Of a DNA stretch of 64,000 bases, positions 8,572 through 17,561 are shown piece after piece. The stretch is from contig NZ_JAPJDO010000013.1 of NCBI RefSeq assembly GCF_026242045.1, positions 1 through 64,000 on the forward strand, in the 5' to 3' direction. A program made the position numbers and the translations under genes. The stretch's first letter is position 1; the number at the start of each line of letters is the position of its first letter. Source of the stretch: Mycobacterium pinniadriaticum (GTDB taxonomy: Bacteria; Actinomycetota; Actinomycetes; Mycobacteriales; Mycobacteriaceae). The notes beneath the pieces are model-generated. The model ran no database searches and had not been told where the DNA came from. It saw only the letters and a list, made by a program, of their open reading frames with translations.

Positions 8572-8575
<4 letters not shown>
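7913..8575 (+). CDS. pxpB: 5-oxoprolinase subunit PxpB (KipI family)
   Basis: 220 residues from ATG 7913. The strands [15 protein letters not shown] at the start, the central [24 protein letters not shown] block and [27 protein letters not shown] are family signatures (the FxPGFxYL motif, and SPGGWxxxGRT). Together with PxpC and PxpA it forms an ATP-dependent 5-oxoproline hydrolase that recycles pyroglutamate to glutamate. PxpA is not in this window. The stop overlaps the ATG of pxpC by four bases (ATGA), so translation is coupled. TACCGT lies 6 nt before the start, consistent with a leaderless message. Corresponds to Rv0264c/Rv0263c-type genes. Confidence 0.92.
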
Positions 8576-10027
<1,452 letters not shown>

Positions 10028-10057
10028 CCCGGCCCCCTTCCGGAAAGGACGCCTCCC

Positions 10058-10570
10058 GTGAGCACTCCCCTACCCGCGGTCGATGCCTTGTCGCCAGATC
10101 AACGGGCCATCTACGACATGCTGCCGCTGGACCTGACCAGGGGACTCCTGCTGACCCGATCCAGCGCGGCACCCTATCTGGCGCTGGGACGCTCCTTCCA
10201 CGACGGCCGGTTGCCCGCCCCCGTCCGGGAGGTGGTCATCCTGCGGGTCGGCGCGCTGACTCACGCCGCCTATGAACTGCACCATCACATCCCCCAGGCC
10301 CGCGCCTGCGGCCTGACCGACGATCTCATCGAGCGCGTGATCGCCGGCGATTCCGCATTCGACCGTCCGGAACTGGACGCACTCATGGAGTTCGTCGACC
10401 AGCTCGTCGGTGCGGTGCAAGGCCCGCCGCCCGATCTCACGACGGTGCAGACGTACTACTCACTCGGCGAGATCGCCGAGCTCACTCTGCTCGTCGGCCA
10501 CTACGTGATGACTGCACTGTTCATCAACACGCTCGGCATCGAACCCGAAAGGCAGGGCAATGACGTCTGA
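10058..10570 (+). CDS. Carboxymuconolactone decarboxylase/AhpD-like protein
   Basis: 170 residues from GTG 10058 with GGAAAGGA upstream. The core REVVILRVGALTHAAYELHHHIPQARACGL (about residue 57) is the CMD/AhpD fold signature. The cysteine pair of true AhpD is missing: the position before AAYE is threonine-histidine rather than C-x-x-C, so it is not an alkylhydroperoxidase. The conserved YE-x-x-x-H remains. The family includes decarboxylases and lactone-processing enzymes; the substrate cannot be read here. The stop overlaps the start of the MBL-fold gene by 11 bases, so the two are translationally coupled and probably act on one pathway. Confidence 0.85.
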   Translation: MSTPLPAVDALSPDQRAIYDMLPLDLTRGLLLTRSSAAPYLALGRSFHDGRLPAPVREVVILRVGALTHAAYELHHHIPQARACGLTDDLIERVIAGDSAFDRPELDALMEFVDQLVGAVQGPPPDLTTVQTYYSLGEIAELTLLVGHYVMTALFINTLGIEPERQGNDV

Positions 10571-11546
10571 ATTCTCGAAGGGCTTGGTGGAACTCGGTTC
10601 AGGCGCCTACGCCTTCGTATCCGGAAGCACCGACTTCGGATTGTCGAATGCCGGGCTGGTGATCAGCGGCGGCGAGGCCCTGGTGATCGATACCCTCTAC
10701 GATCCGCGCCACGCCCGGGAATTCGTCGACGCGATGGCACCGGTGACCGCATTGGCTGCCGTCCGTTACGTGTTCAACACCCACAGCGACGGTGACCACA
10801 TCTTCGGCAACCAACTCTTTCCCCGAGATGCGGAAGTGATCGCGACGGCCGCCGCCGGCACGCTGATGACTCAGGACCAGGCCGACCAGACCGCCGCCGC
10901 GTTCGACCACAGCACCGATCCCGGATCGCCACTGCATCCCCTGGCGCCGCTGGGCCGTCCGTTCGACTTTCATACTGTGCGGGTTCGGGGGGCGGACACG
11001 GTGTTCACCGGCGACCGGACTCTGCGGGTCGGAGCCCTCGACGTGGAGTTGCACGAGTTGGGGCCGGCCCACACCGTCGGCGACGCGATCGCCTTCCTGC
11101 CCGAGCACAGGGTGTTGTTCGCCGGGGATCTGCTCACCCGCGACATCGTCAAGGTCGTCTGGTCCGGTTCTGTCGACAACTGGATCACGGCGCTGGAGCG
11201 AATCCGGGCAATCCGCCCCGAGATCGTCGTGACCGGCCACGGGCCCGTGCTGCGCGATACCGAGATCACGACCGCGGTCGATATCGGCATCCGGTTCTGG
11301 ACGTATCTGCACGACCAGGCCCGAGCGTTGTTCGACGAGGGGGTTCCCGTCGACGAGGCGGCGACCCGCATCGACGTGGACGAGTTCGGCGACGCGGCGA
11401 TGACGCTACCGACGATCGTGGCCGCGATCTACCACGATCTGGACCCCGACCTGCCGTTCAAGACGGTTCCGCAGACGTTGGAGTTCATGGCCGGCCAGAT
11501 CGCGCGGATGACCCGGGAATCGGCCACCGGTGGCGGCAATAGATAG
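10560..11546 (+). CDS. Metallo-beta-lactamase fold hydrolase
   Basis: 328 residues, starting inside the end of the AhpD-like gene. The metal site is visible: THSDGDHIFGN (about residue 78, the H-x-x-x-D-H form of the motif), the second-site histidine in GPAHTVGDAI, the bridging aspartate in LFAGDLL and the last histidine in VTGHGPV. This is the glyoxalase-II-like MBL fold; thioester, lactone or ester hydrolysis is likely. No signal peptide is seen. Coupling with the AhpD-like protein suggests a small catabolic unit; the substrate is unknown. Confidence 0.88.
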   Translation: MTSEFSKGLVELGSGAYAFVSGSTDFGLSNAGLVISGGEALVIDTLYDPRHAREFVDAMAPVTALAAVRYVFNTHSDGDHIFGNQLFPRDAEVIATAAAGTLMTQDQADQTAAAFDHSTDPGSPLHPLAPLGRPFDFHTVRVRGADTVFTGDRTLRVGALDVELHELGPAHTVGDAIAFLPEHRVLFAGDLLTRDIVKVVWSGSVDNWITALERIRAIRPEIVVTGHGPVLRDTEITTAVDIGIRFWTYLHDQARALFDEGVPVDEAATRIDVDEFGDAAMTLPTIVAAIYHDLDPDLPFKTVPQTLEFMAGQIARMTRESATGGGNR

Positions 11547-11843
11547 TGGACGGAATATAAAGCACCGACGCGATTGTTGGTTTTGGGCTGCTTTCATTGG
11601 GGTGACAGTTGATCGCACCGCAGCGATGCGTCACTGTGGACGCTGGACCAATTGCCCCGCAACACCTCTCAACTGAGCCGTCGGCACTGACAACGAGGTC
11701 AGCCACCGACCGCCCTGCACCGGATCACCAAGGCCGCCTGGCTGCGACACTCCGGTCCGGCCGACCGATTCTGGGAATTGGTTGTGAGATACCTGGATCG
11801 AGGACTGATTGCCACTACATAGCACGCGTGATATAGATACCGG
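11547..11843. other. Intergenic region before the MarR-MmpS-MmpL operon
   Basis: About 300 bases with no credible gene. It holds two inverted repeats: CCGATTC-TGG-GAATTGG at 11765-11781 (one mismatch in 7-bp arms) and the palindrome at 11819-11834 listed separately. Both are candidate operator or promoter elements of the operon that follows. Confidence 0.55.
11819..11834. promoter_or_regulatory. Palindrome at the MarR start, likely autoregulatory operator
   Basis: ATAG-CACGCGTG-... reads as ATA, G, CACGCGTG, A, TAT: a 16-bp palindrome with one mismatched pair, ending 9 bases before the MarR start codon and overlapping a TATAGA box (11832-11837). MarR proteins commonly bind such sites to repress their own operon. 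Confidence 0.55.
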
Positions 11844-12326
11844 GTGGCAAGTGAGCTGACCGATCGAAACGTCAGCGAGTGCGTCGGCGATGTCCTCGAC
11901 CAGGCCATGGATCTGACGATCCGGTTCCTCAGCGACCGCGCCGACCTGAGTGCGTCCGCGGCTTTCACGTTGAACCGGGTGTGCCGCGAAGGGCCGATCC
12001 GGCTGACCACGCTGGCCGCCAAGGAAGGGGTCAGCCAGCCGTCGATGACTCAGTTGGTCCAGCGGCTGGAACGCGCCGGGCTGGTGACCCGGCTACCCGA
12101 CCCCGAGGACGGCCGAGCCTGCCTGATCGGTATCACCGCCGCCGGTCAGGAATTGCTCGACGATCGCAAGCGCATGCGCCGGGAACGGCTGGCGGCCCTG
12201 ATGGAAACGCTGACCGCCGAGGAGCAGACGCAGTTGTGGCTTTCGGCGCGGGTGGCGTTTCCACTCATCGGACGACTGGCCGCCAATGCGGACGATGCCG
12301 CATCCGCGCAGCGGCCGATGGATTGA
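11844..12326 (+). CDS. MarR family transcriptional regulator
   Basis: 160 residues from GTG 11844. The winged helix-turn-helix is clear at about residues 45-115: LAAKEGVSQPSMTQLVQRLERAGLVTRLPDPEDGRACLIGITAAGQELL, including the DPEDGR wing. It lies in the same direction and 14 bases ahead of mmpS, so all three genes form one operon. In M. tuberculosis the MarR-like Rv0678 represses mmpS5-mmpL5 from a divergent position; here the order is different but the logic, a local repressor of an MmpS/L exporter, is probably the same. The inducing ligand is unknown. Confidence 0.92.
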   Translation: MASELTDRNVSECVGDVLDQAMDLTIRFLSDRADLSASAAFTLNRVCREGPIRLTTLAAKEGVSQPSMTQLVQRLERAGLVTRLPDPEDGRACLIGITAAGQELLDDRKRMRRERLAALMETLTAEEQTQLWLSARVAFPLIGRLAANADDAASAQRPMD

Positions 12327-12340
12327 CGGAAGGTGTTCGG

Positions 12341-12781
12341 GTGAAGGCTATTCCGGTGGTCCGCGTGCTCAAACGCATGTGGATCCCGTTGATTCTGGTG
12401 GTGGTTCTGGCTGTCTCCGGCCTGGTCGTCTCGCGTCTGCACAGGATCTTCGCGTCGCAGGACCTGAACGCCGGCGCCGGGGCGGGCATCGAGATCGTCC
12501 AGTTCAACCCCAAGGTCATGGTCTACGACGTCTACGGCGCACCCGGGACCACCGCCCAGATCAGCTACTTCGACCCGGAAGCGAACGTGCATACGGTCAC
12601 TGCCCCCCTGCCCTGGTCGGTGACGCTGTCGACAACCTTGCCGGCGGTCAGCGCCAGCTTGATGGCACGCACAGATGGCGATCGGATCGGCTGCCGCGTC
12701 ACCGTGGACGGAACCGTTCGTGAGGAGCAATCGGCCAATGGCATCGAGGCCCAGACCTACTGCCTGGTGAAGTCCGCATGA
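12341..12781 (+). CDS. MmpS family membrane accessory protein
   Basis: 146 residues from GTG 12341 (GGAAGG at 12328-12333). One N-terminal membrane helix (RMWIPLILVVVLAVSGLVVSRLH, about residues 11-33) is followed by a periplasmic beta-rich domain with the MmpS hallmarks VQFNPKVMVYDVYGAPGTTAQISYFD, LPWSVTLSTTLPAVSASLMA and a pair of cysteines (IGCRV, TYCLV) likely to form a disulfide. MmpS proteins work with their MmpL partner in siderophore or lipid export. The stop and the mmpL start share ATGA. Subgroup looks MmpS4/5-like. Confidence 0.92.
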   Translation: MKAIPVVRVLKRMWIPLILVVVLAVSGLVVSRLHRIFASQDLNAGAGAGIEIVQFNPKVMVYDVYGAPGTTAQISYFDPEANVHTVTAPLPWSVTLSTTLPAVSASLMARTDGDRIGCRVTVDGTVREEQSANGIEAQTYCLVKSA

Positions 12782-15684
12782 CCCATACGCTCGCCGAGCC
12801 TCAATCCGCCGCAAGCCCCAAGCGGGCAGCCATCCCCCGCCTGATCCGCATCCTTGCCCTGCCGATCATTCTGTTCTGGATCGCCGTCGCCGTCGGGGTG
12901 AACGTGCTTGCGCCCCAACTCGAGGTCGTCGGCGAGATGCACGCCGCGCCAATGGCACCTGAGGACGCGCCGTCGATGAAGGCCATGAAACTGATGGGCG
13001 CGAATTTCCAGGAGTTCAACTCCAACAGCACAATCATGATCGTCATCGAGGGGCAAAAGCCGCTCGGCCCGGATGCGCACCAGTACTACGACGAGATCGT
13101 TCACAAGCTGCACGAAGATCCCCAACACATTCAGCATATCCAGGATTTCTGGGGTGACACGCTGACGGCTGCCGGGGCGCAGAGCGCCGACGGCAAGGCC
13201 GCCTACGTGATGCTGAACCTGGCCGGCGAGCAGGGCCAGACCCTCGCCAATGAAGGCGTGGAAGCCGTCCGCAAGGTCATCAAGGAAACGCCCGCACCGC
13301 CCGGCGTGCAAGCGTATGTCGCCGGCCCGGCCGCACTGACTCACGATATGCACGTCATCGGTAACGCCAGCAGCGACAAAATCACGTTGATCACCCTTGT
13401 CGCGATCGCGGGCATGTTGCTGGTGGTCTACCGGTCGATACGGACCACCCTGATCCAGTTGTTCCTCACGTTCCTCGGGCTGCTGACTGCACGCGGTGTG
13501 GTCTCAATGCTGGCCCTACACGGCGCTTTCGGCCTGACGACGTTCGCCGGGAACATCCTTACGATGCTGGCCATCGCCGCGGCCACCGATTACGGTATTT
13601 TCCTCTTCGGCCGATACCGCGAAGACCGCGGCATGGGACTGGACAGAGATGACTCGTACTACGCCACGTTCAAGTCCGTCGCACCCGTCATCGTCGGTTC
13701 CGGCCTGACGATCGCGGGAGCGACGTACTGCCTCAGTTTCGCGCGCCTGCCCTACTTCACCACGATGGGTGCTCCCGTCGCGATCGGCATGCTGGTCATC
13801 GTGGCCATCGCGGCCACGCTCGGTCCGGCCGTGCTCTACCTGGGCAGCCGCGTCGGGCTGTACGAGTCCAAGCGGCCTCCGCAGAGCAGATTCTGGCGAC
13901 GCGTCGGAACGGCGGTAGTGCGCTGGCCCGCACCGATTTTCGTGGCGAGCCTGTTCGTGGTGCTGATCGGCCTGGTGGCCATCCCCGGCTACAAGCCGGC
14001 CTACAACGACCGTTACTACCTGCCCCAGGATGCCCCGGTCAATCAGGGTTTCGCGGCCGCGGACCGGCACTTCACCCAGGCCAGGATGAACCCCGACATC
14101 CTCATGGTCGAGGCCGACCATGACATGCGCAATCCCGCCGACATGCTGGTGCTGAACAAGATCGCCAGCAACGTGATGCACACCGAGGGCATCGCGATGG
14201 TCCAGAGCATCACCCGGCCCTTAGGGATTCCGATCCAGCACAGCTCGATTCCGTTCCAGACGAGCGTGGCCGGCCAGACCACCAACATGAACCTGCCGTT
14301 TCAGCGAGATCAGCTGGCGAACCAGCTCAAGACGGTTGACGCGATGAACGTCTCGATCGACATCCTGGAGAAGCAGTACCAACTCTCCCTCAAGCAGACC
14401 CAGCTCACCCAGGACTCGGCGGCCAGGTCGGCGGACCTGCTCGAGACCACCAAGGAATTGCGCAACAACATCGCGAACTTCGACGATCAGTTCCGCCCCA
14501 TGCGCAACTATTTCTATTGGGAGCCGCACTGTTTCGACATCCCGATGTGCGCCGCGGCACGGTCGTTGTTCGACTCCCTCGACGGGATCGATGCGGTGAC
14601 CGACAAAACCGAAGGGGTGCAGGGCAACACCGACCAGCTCGCGGATCTGGCGCCACAGCTCACGGCGCTGCTACCGCAGACGATCGCGTCGATGAAGACC
14701 AGCCGGGACCTGGCGCTGGCGTCGTACAACTCGCAGAAGGCCCTGCTGGACCAGCAGCAGGCCAGTAACGACACCGCGTTGGCGATGGGTGAGAGCTTCG
14801 ACCAGGCCAAGAACGACGACCTCTTCTTCCTGCCACCAGAAGCCTTCCAGAATCCCGACTTCCAGCGCGGGCTGAAGATGTTCCTCTCGCCGGATGGCAA
14901 GTCCACCCGCATGTTCATCACTCATGAGGGCGATCCGGCGACGGTTGACGGCATCGCCCGGGTCGACTCCGAGCGCAAGGCCGCGCAGGAGGCCCTGAAG
15001 ATGTCCTCGTTGTCGAACGCCAAGATCCATCTCGGCGGGGTGGCGGCGACCTACAAGGACATGTCGGACGGCGCGCGGTATGACCTGCTGATCGCGGTGG
15101 TGTCGTCGCTGACGCTGATCTTCATGATCATGCTCGTCCTGACCCGCAGCGTGGTCGCCGCGCTGGTGATCGTCGGTACGGCGGGCAGCTCGATCGCGGC
15201 GTCCTTCGGCATCTCGGTACTGCTGTGGCAGGACCTGTTCGGGATCCAGGTGCAGTGGCTGGTCATGCTGATGTCCGTCATCATCCTGCTGGCGGTCGGA
15301 TCGGACTACAACCTGCTGCTGGTCTCGCGCTTCAGGGACGAGATCCACGCCGGCCTCAAGACCGGCATCATCCGGTCCATGGCCGGCACCGGCGGCGTGG
15401 TGACCTCGGCCGGGCTGGTGTTCGCCGCCACCATGGCGGGAATGATGTTCAGCCAGTTGACGGTGCTGGCCCAGATGGGATCGACGATCGCCATCGGCCT
15501 GCTGATCGACACCTTCATCGTGCGCTCCCTACTGATGCCATCGATCGCCACCATGCTCGGTCGATGGTTCTGGTGGCCGCAGGTGGTCTATCCCCGCGGC
15601 GACAACCACTTCCGGGCGGCGAAGCCCCGGCCCACCGGCGACGAGTTGGACACTGCGGCGCTGCCGGCACAGTCTCAGTCGTAG
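12778..15684 (+). CDS. MmpL family RND transporter (MmpL4/5-like)
   Basis: 968 residues, the usual length of MmpL4/MmpL5. Twelve membrane helices are expected in two halves, each with a large periplasmic porter domain. The proton-relay motifs are present in both halves: ATDYGIFLFGRYRED (Asp271) and GSDYNLLLVSRFRDE (Asp843). The second porter loop has a long heptad-like region at about residues 500-680, with QLSLKQTQLTQDSAARSADLL, typical of MmpL4/5 with a coiled-coil hairpin. Proton-driven export of a siderophore or a hydrophobic compound is likely. Overlap with mmpS and the upstream MarR gene make a self-contained regulated efflux operon, not part of the Rv0251c-Rv0265c order in M. tuberculosis as I recall it. 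Confidence 0.92.
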   Translation: MTHTLAEPQSAASPKRAAIPRLIRILALPIILFWIAVAVGVNVLAPQLEVVGEMHAAPMAPEDAPSMKAMKLMGANFQEFNSNSTIMIVIEGQKPLGPDAHQYYDEIVHKLHEDPQHIQHIQDFWGDTLTAAGAQSADGKAAYVMLNLAGEQGQTLANEGVEAVRKVIKETPAPPGVQAYVAGPAALTHDMHVIGNASSDKITLITLVAIAGMLLVVYRSIRTTLIQLFLTFLGLLTARGVVSMLALHGAFGLTTFAGNILTMLAIAAATDYGIFLFGRYREDRGMGLDRDDSYYATFKSVAPVIVGSGLTIAGATYCLSFARLPYFTTMGAPVAIGMLVIVAIAATLGPAVLYLGSRVGLYESKRPPQSRFWRRVGTAVVRWPAPIFVASLFVVLIGLVAIPGYKPAYNDRYYLPQDAPVNQGFAAADRHFTQARMNPDILMVEADHDMRNPADMLVLNKIASNVMHTEGIAMVQSITRPLGIPIQHSSIPFQTSVAGQTTNMNLPFQRDQLANQLKTVDAMNVSIDILEKQYQLSLKQTQLTQDSAARSADLLETTKELRNNIANFDDQFRPMRNYFYWEPHCFDIPMCAAARSLFDSLDGIDAVTDKTEGVQGNTDQLADLAPQLTALLPQTIASMKTSRDLALASYNSQKALLDQQQASNDTALAMGESFDQAKNDDLFFLPPEAFQNPDFQRGLKMFLSPDGKSTRMFITHEGDPATVDGIARVDSERKAAQEALKMSSLSNAKIHLGGVAATYKDMSDGARYDLLIAVVSSLTLIFMIMLVLTRSVVAALVIVGTAGSSIAASFGISVLLWQDLFGIQVQWLVMLMSVIILLAVGSDYNLLLVSRFRDEIHAGLKTGIIRSMAGTGGVVTSAGLVFAATMAGMMFSQLTVLAQMGSTIAIGLLIDTFIVRSLLMPSIATMLGRWFWWPQVVYPRGDNHFRAAKPRPTGDELDTAALPAQSQS

Positions 15685-15710
15685 TCGTTCACTCACGGCG
15701 AACACGATGC

Positions 15711-15737
15711 GGAACTTAAGCGTGGTCGACTCAAGTT
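15711..15737 (+). promoter_or_regulatory. SigE/SigH-type promoter with embedded HspR (HAIR) element
   Basis: GGAACT at 15711-15716 and GTT at 15735-15737 are 18 bases apart, matching SigE/SigH promoters. Overlapping it, CTTAAGC (15715-15721), N7, ACTCAAG (15729-15735) fits the HspR-associated inverted repeat CTTGAGT-N7-ACTCAAG with a perfect right arm and 5 of 7 in the left. HspR would block this promoter until heat stress. Confidence 0.75.
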
Positions 15738-15791
15738 TGTCTGGGTAGCGGGCCGGCACGGTGCCGGCGCCGAACGCCAAAGGAGACAGAC

Positions 15792-16223
15792 ATGAGCAAT
15801 GTGGCTACGCGGTCGCGGACGGCTTGGCCCGTCGACAAGTGGGTGCACGAGTTCTTCGGCCCCGCCGCGGCCAACGAATGGTTCCCGGCCGGCTTCAGCC
15901 CGGCCGCCGAGATCGTCAAGGACGGTGACGACGCGGTCGTGCGCCTGGAGATCCCGGGTGTCGACATCGACCGGGACGTCAAGGTGGAACTCGACCGTGG
16001 CCGCCTGGTCGTCAGCGGCGAACGTCGCGACGAGCACGCCGAAGACACCGACGGCCGCACCCTGCGCGAAGTGCGCTACGGCTCGTTCCGGCGTTCCTTC
16101 GCGGTGCCCTCACACGTCACCGCCGAGGCCGTCTCGGCGTCCTACGATTCCGGTGTGCTGACCGTACGTGTCGCCGGCGCGCACGCCGGCTCGACGGCGC
16201 AGCGCATCGAGATCGCCAGGTAA
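15792..16223 (+). CDS. hsp20: Hsp20/alpha-crystallin small heat-shock protein
   Basis: 143 residues; AAAGGAGA lies just before the ATG. The alpha-crystallin domain spans about residues 35-130: AEIVKDGDDAVVRLEIPGVDIDRDVKVELDRGRLVVSGER, then a YGSFRRSFAVPSHV strand and the GVLTVRVAG motif (the G-x-L-x-V/I signature). It is an ATP-independent holdase that keeps unfolding proteins soluble. Sequence, neighbours and promoter match M. tuberculosis Rv0251c (acr2/hsp), a heat- and oxidation-induced chaperone under HspR and SigE/SigH. The C-terminal I-x-I motif is weak (QRIEIAR). Confidence 0.93.
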   Translation: MSNVATRSRTAWPVDKWVHEFFGPAAANEWFPAGFSPAAEIVKDGDDAVVRLEIPGVDIDRDVKVELDRGRLVVSGERRDEHAEDTDGRTLREVRYGSFRRSFAVPSHVTAEAVSASYDSGVLTVRVAGAHAGSTAQRIEIAR

Positions 16224-16236
16224 GCGCCGGCCATCA

Positions 16237-16281
16237 CACCCGCGTTCCGGTGGACCGGCGAGGTCCGCCGGAACGCGGGTG
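16237..16281. terminator. Bidirectional terminator between convergent genes
   Basis: CACCCGCGTTCCGG (16237-16250) pairs perfectly with CCGGAACGCGGGTG (16268-16281), 14 bp, and the 17-base loop contains a further GGACC/GGTCC stem. It sits between the hsp20 stop and the stop of the convergent PEP-mutase-family gene. No U-run, as common in this genus. Confidence 0.75.
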
Positions 16282-16286
16282 GCTGT

Positions 16287-17039
16287 TCAGCGCCAGCGGT
16301 CGAGGATCTCGCGGGCGCGCACCGCGAGGGCGAACTGCCAAAACGGCCCGAAACTGATCCGCGCCACCCCGAGCGGGCCGAAGGACTCCGGGTCGTCGGA
16401 CTCCGGTACCGCGATCGCGTTGATCGGCAGCGGAAGCTCGGTAGCCAACCGGCGCAACGTCTCCGGGTCATGGCGGCCTACCGGGTAGAGCACGTCGGCA
16501 CCCGCCTGCGCGGCCTCGCGCAGCCGCGCGATCGCTCGATCCACCCGGTCGGCGTCGTTCCCGTCGCTGCGCAGGAACAGATCCGTGCGGGCGTTGACCA
16601 CCACACGCACTCCGGCCCGGTCCGCCGCTGACCGCAGCGCGGCCACCAGTTCGGCGTGCTCCGCCGACGACCGCAGCCGCTTGCCCTCACTGTGCACGGT
16701 GTCCTCGATGTTCAGGCCGACCGCCCCGGCGCCCAGCAACCCGTCGATGAGCCGCTCAGCCGGCTGCCCGTAGCCCGATTCGATGTCGACCGACACCGGC
16801 GCATCCACGGCCGCGGTGATCTGGGCGACCCGGGCCACCACATCGTCGAAACTCATGCCCTCACCGTCGGGCTTGCCGACGGAGTCGGCCATCGGATGAC
16901 TGCCGACGGTGAGCGCCGAGAATCCGGCGTCCACCGCCAAGGTCGCCGACCAGGCGTCCCACACCGTCGGAAGCACGACCGGATTTCCCGGCTGGTGCAG
17001 GGCCAACAACGCCTCGGCACGCTGCGCAAGACTGGACAT
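16287..17039 (-). CDS. Isocitrate lyase/PEP mutase superfamily protein
   Basis: 250 residues from ATG 17039, chosen because GAGAGG lies 7 bases upstream; a GTG three codons earlier is possible. The TIM-barrel signatures are visible: VLPTVWDAWSATLAVDAGFSALTVGSHPMADSVGKPDGEGMSFDDV, VSVDIESGYGQ (metal-binding aspartate and glutamate), GLNIEDTVHSEGKRL and VVNARTDLFL. The isocitrate-lyase loop cysteine signature KKCGH is absent, so it is a PEP mutase/oxaloacetate-hydrolase-like member acting on a C-C or C-P bond of a 2-oxo acid-like substrate. The exact reaction is unknown. Converges with hsp20. Confidence 0.88.
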   Translation of the reverse strand: MSSLAQRAEALLALHQPGNPVVLPTVWDAWSATLAVDAGFSALTVGSHPMADSVGKPDGEGMSFDDVVARVAQITAAVDAPVSVDIESGYGQPAERLIDGLLGAGAVGLNIEDTVHSEGKRLRSSAEHAELVAALRSAADRAGVRVVVNARTDLFLRSDGNDADRVDRAIARLREAAQAGADVLYPVGRHDPETLRRLATELPLPINAIAVPESDDPESFGPLGVARISFGPFWQFALAVRAREILDRWR

Positions 17040-17196
17040 TTCAGTCACCTCTCATCGTCGTGAGTTCGCCGGCCCGTGTAACGCGGCCGTCGCGCGGCCA
17101 TTCCCGACGTGACCTGTCTCACGTTGGGATCCGAATGTGGCTAGCATCGGGTGTCGTACTGTGATCCATGACACCTTCGCACCCAGGGAGGTCCCG

Positions 17197-17493
17197 TTGT
17201 CCACCACCACAGAATTGGCCGAACTCCACCATCTGATCGGCGGATTGCGGCGCTGCGTGACCTCTCTGAGGGCACGGTACGGCGACGCTCCGGCAATGCG
17301 CCGAATCGTCAACGACGCCGAGCGCATCCTCAATGACGTGGAACTTCTTGATATCGACGCCAATGAGCTTGCCCTAACCCAGCAAACGGCAGTCGGCTCC
17401 GGGGAAAAGATCGGGATTCCGGATACTCCGTATGACACCGCCTTCTGGCGCGACGTCGACGACGAAGGCGTGGGGGGCCACAACCGACGCTGA
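17197..17493 (+). CDS. Conserved hypothetical protein (Rv0250c-like)
   Basis: 98 residues from TTG 17197, chosen because GGGAGG stands at 17186-17191, five bases upstream; the frame is open to an ATG 60 bases earlier that lacks a ribosome site. Length and position before sdh1 match M. tuberculosis Rv0250c (about 97 residues). Mostly helical: LAELHHLIGGLRRCVTSLRARYGD and a second helix AMRRIVNDAERILNDVELL, then a polar tail ending in HNRR. No known domain. It lies 68 bases ahead of the Sdh membrane subunit and may share its transcript. Confidence 0.75.
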   Translation: MSTTTELAELHHLIGGLRRCVTSLRARYGDAPAMRRIVNDAERILNDVELLDIDANELALTQQTAVGSGEKIGIPDTPYDTAFWRDVDDEGVGGHNRR

Positions 17494-17561
17494 CCCCGAT
17501 TTAACGGGGTGCCGTCATCTAGGTACCCTCCGATGAGTTCATGCGAAGGGGATCACAGTAG

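Noticed and set aside
11879..12340. Long N-terminal extension of mmpS
   Set aside because: It is the shadow of marR in another frame; a normal MmpS starts at GTG 12341 with its own ribosome site.
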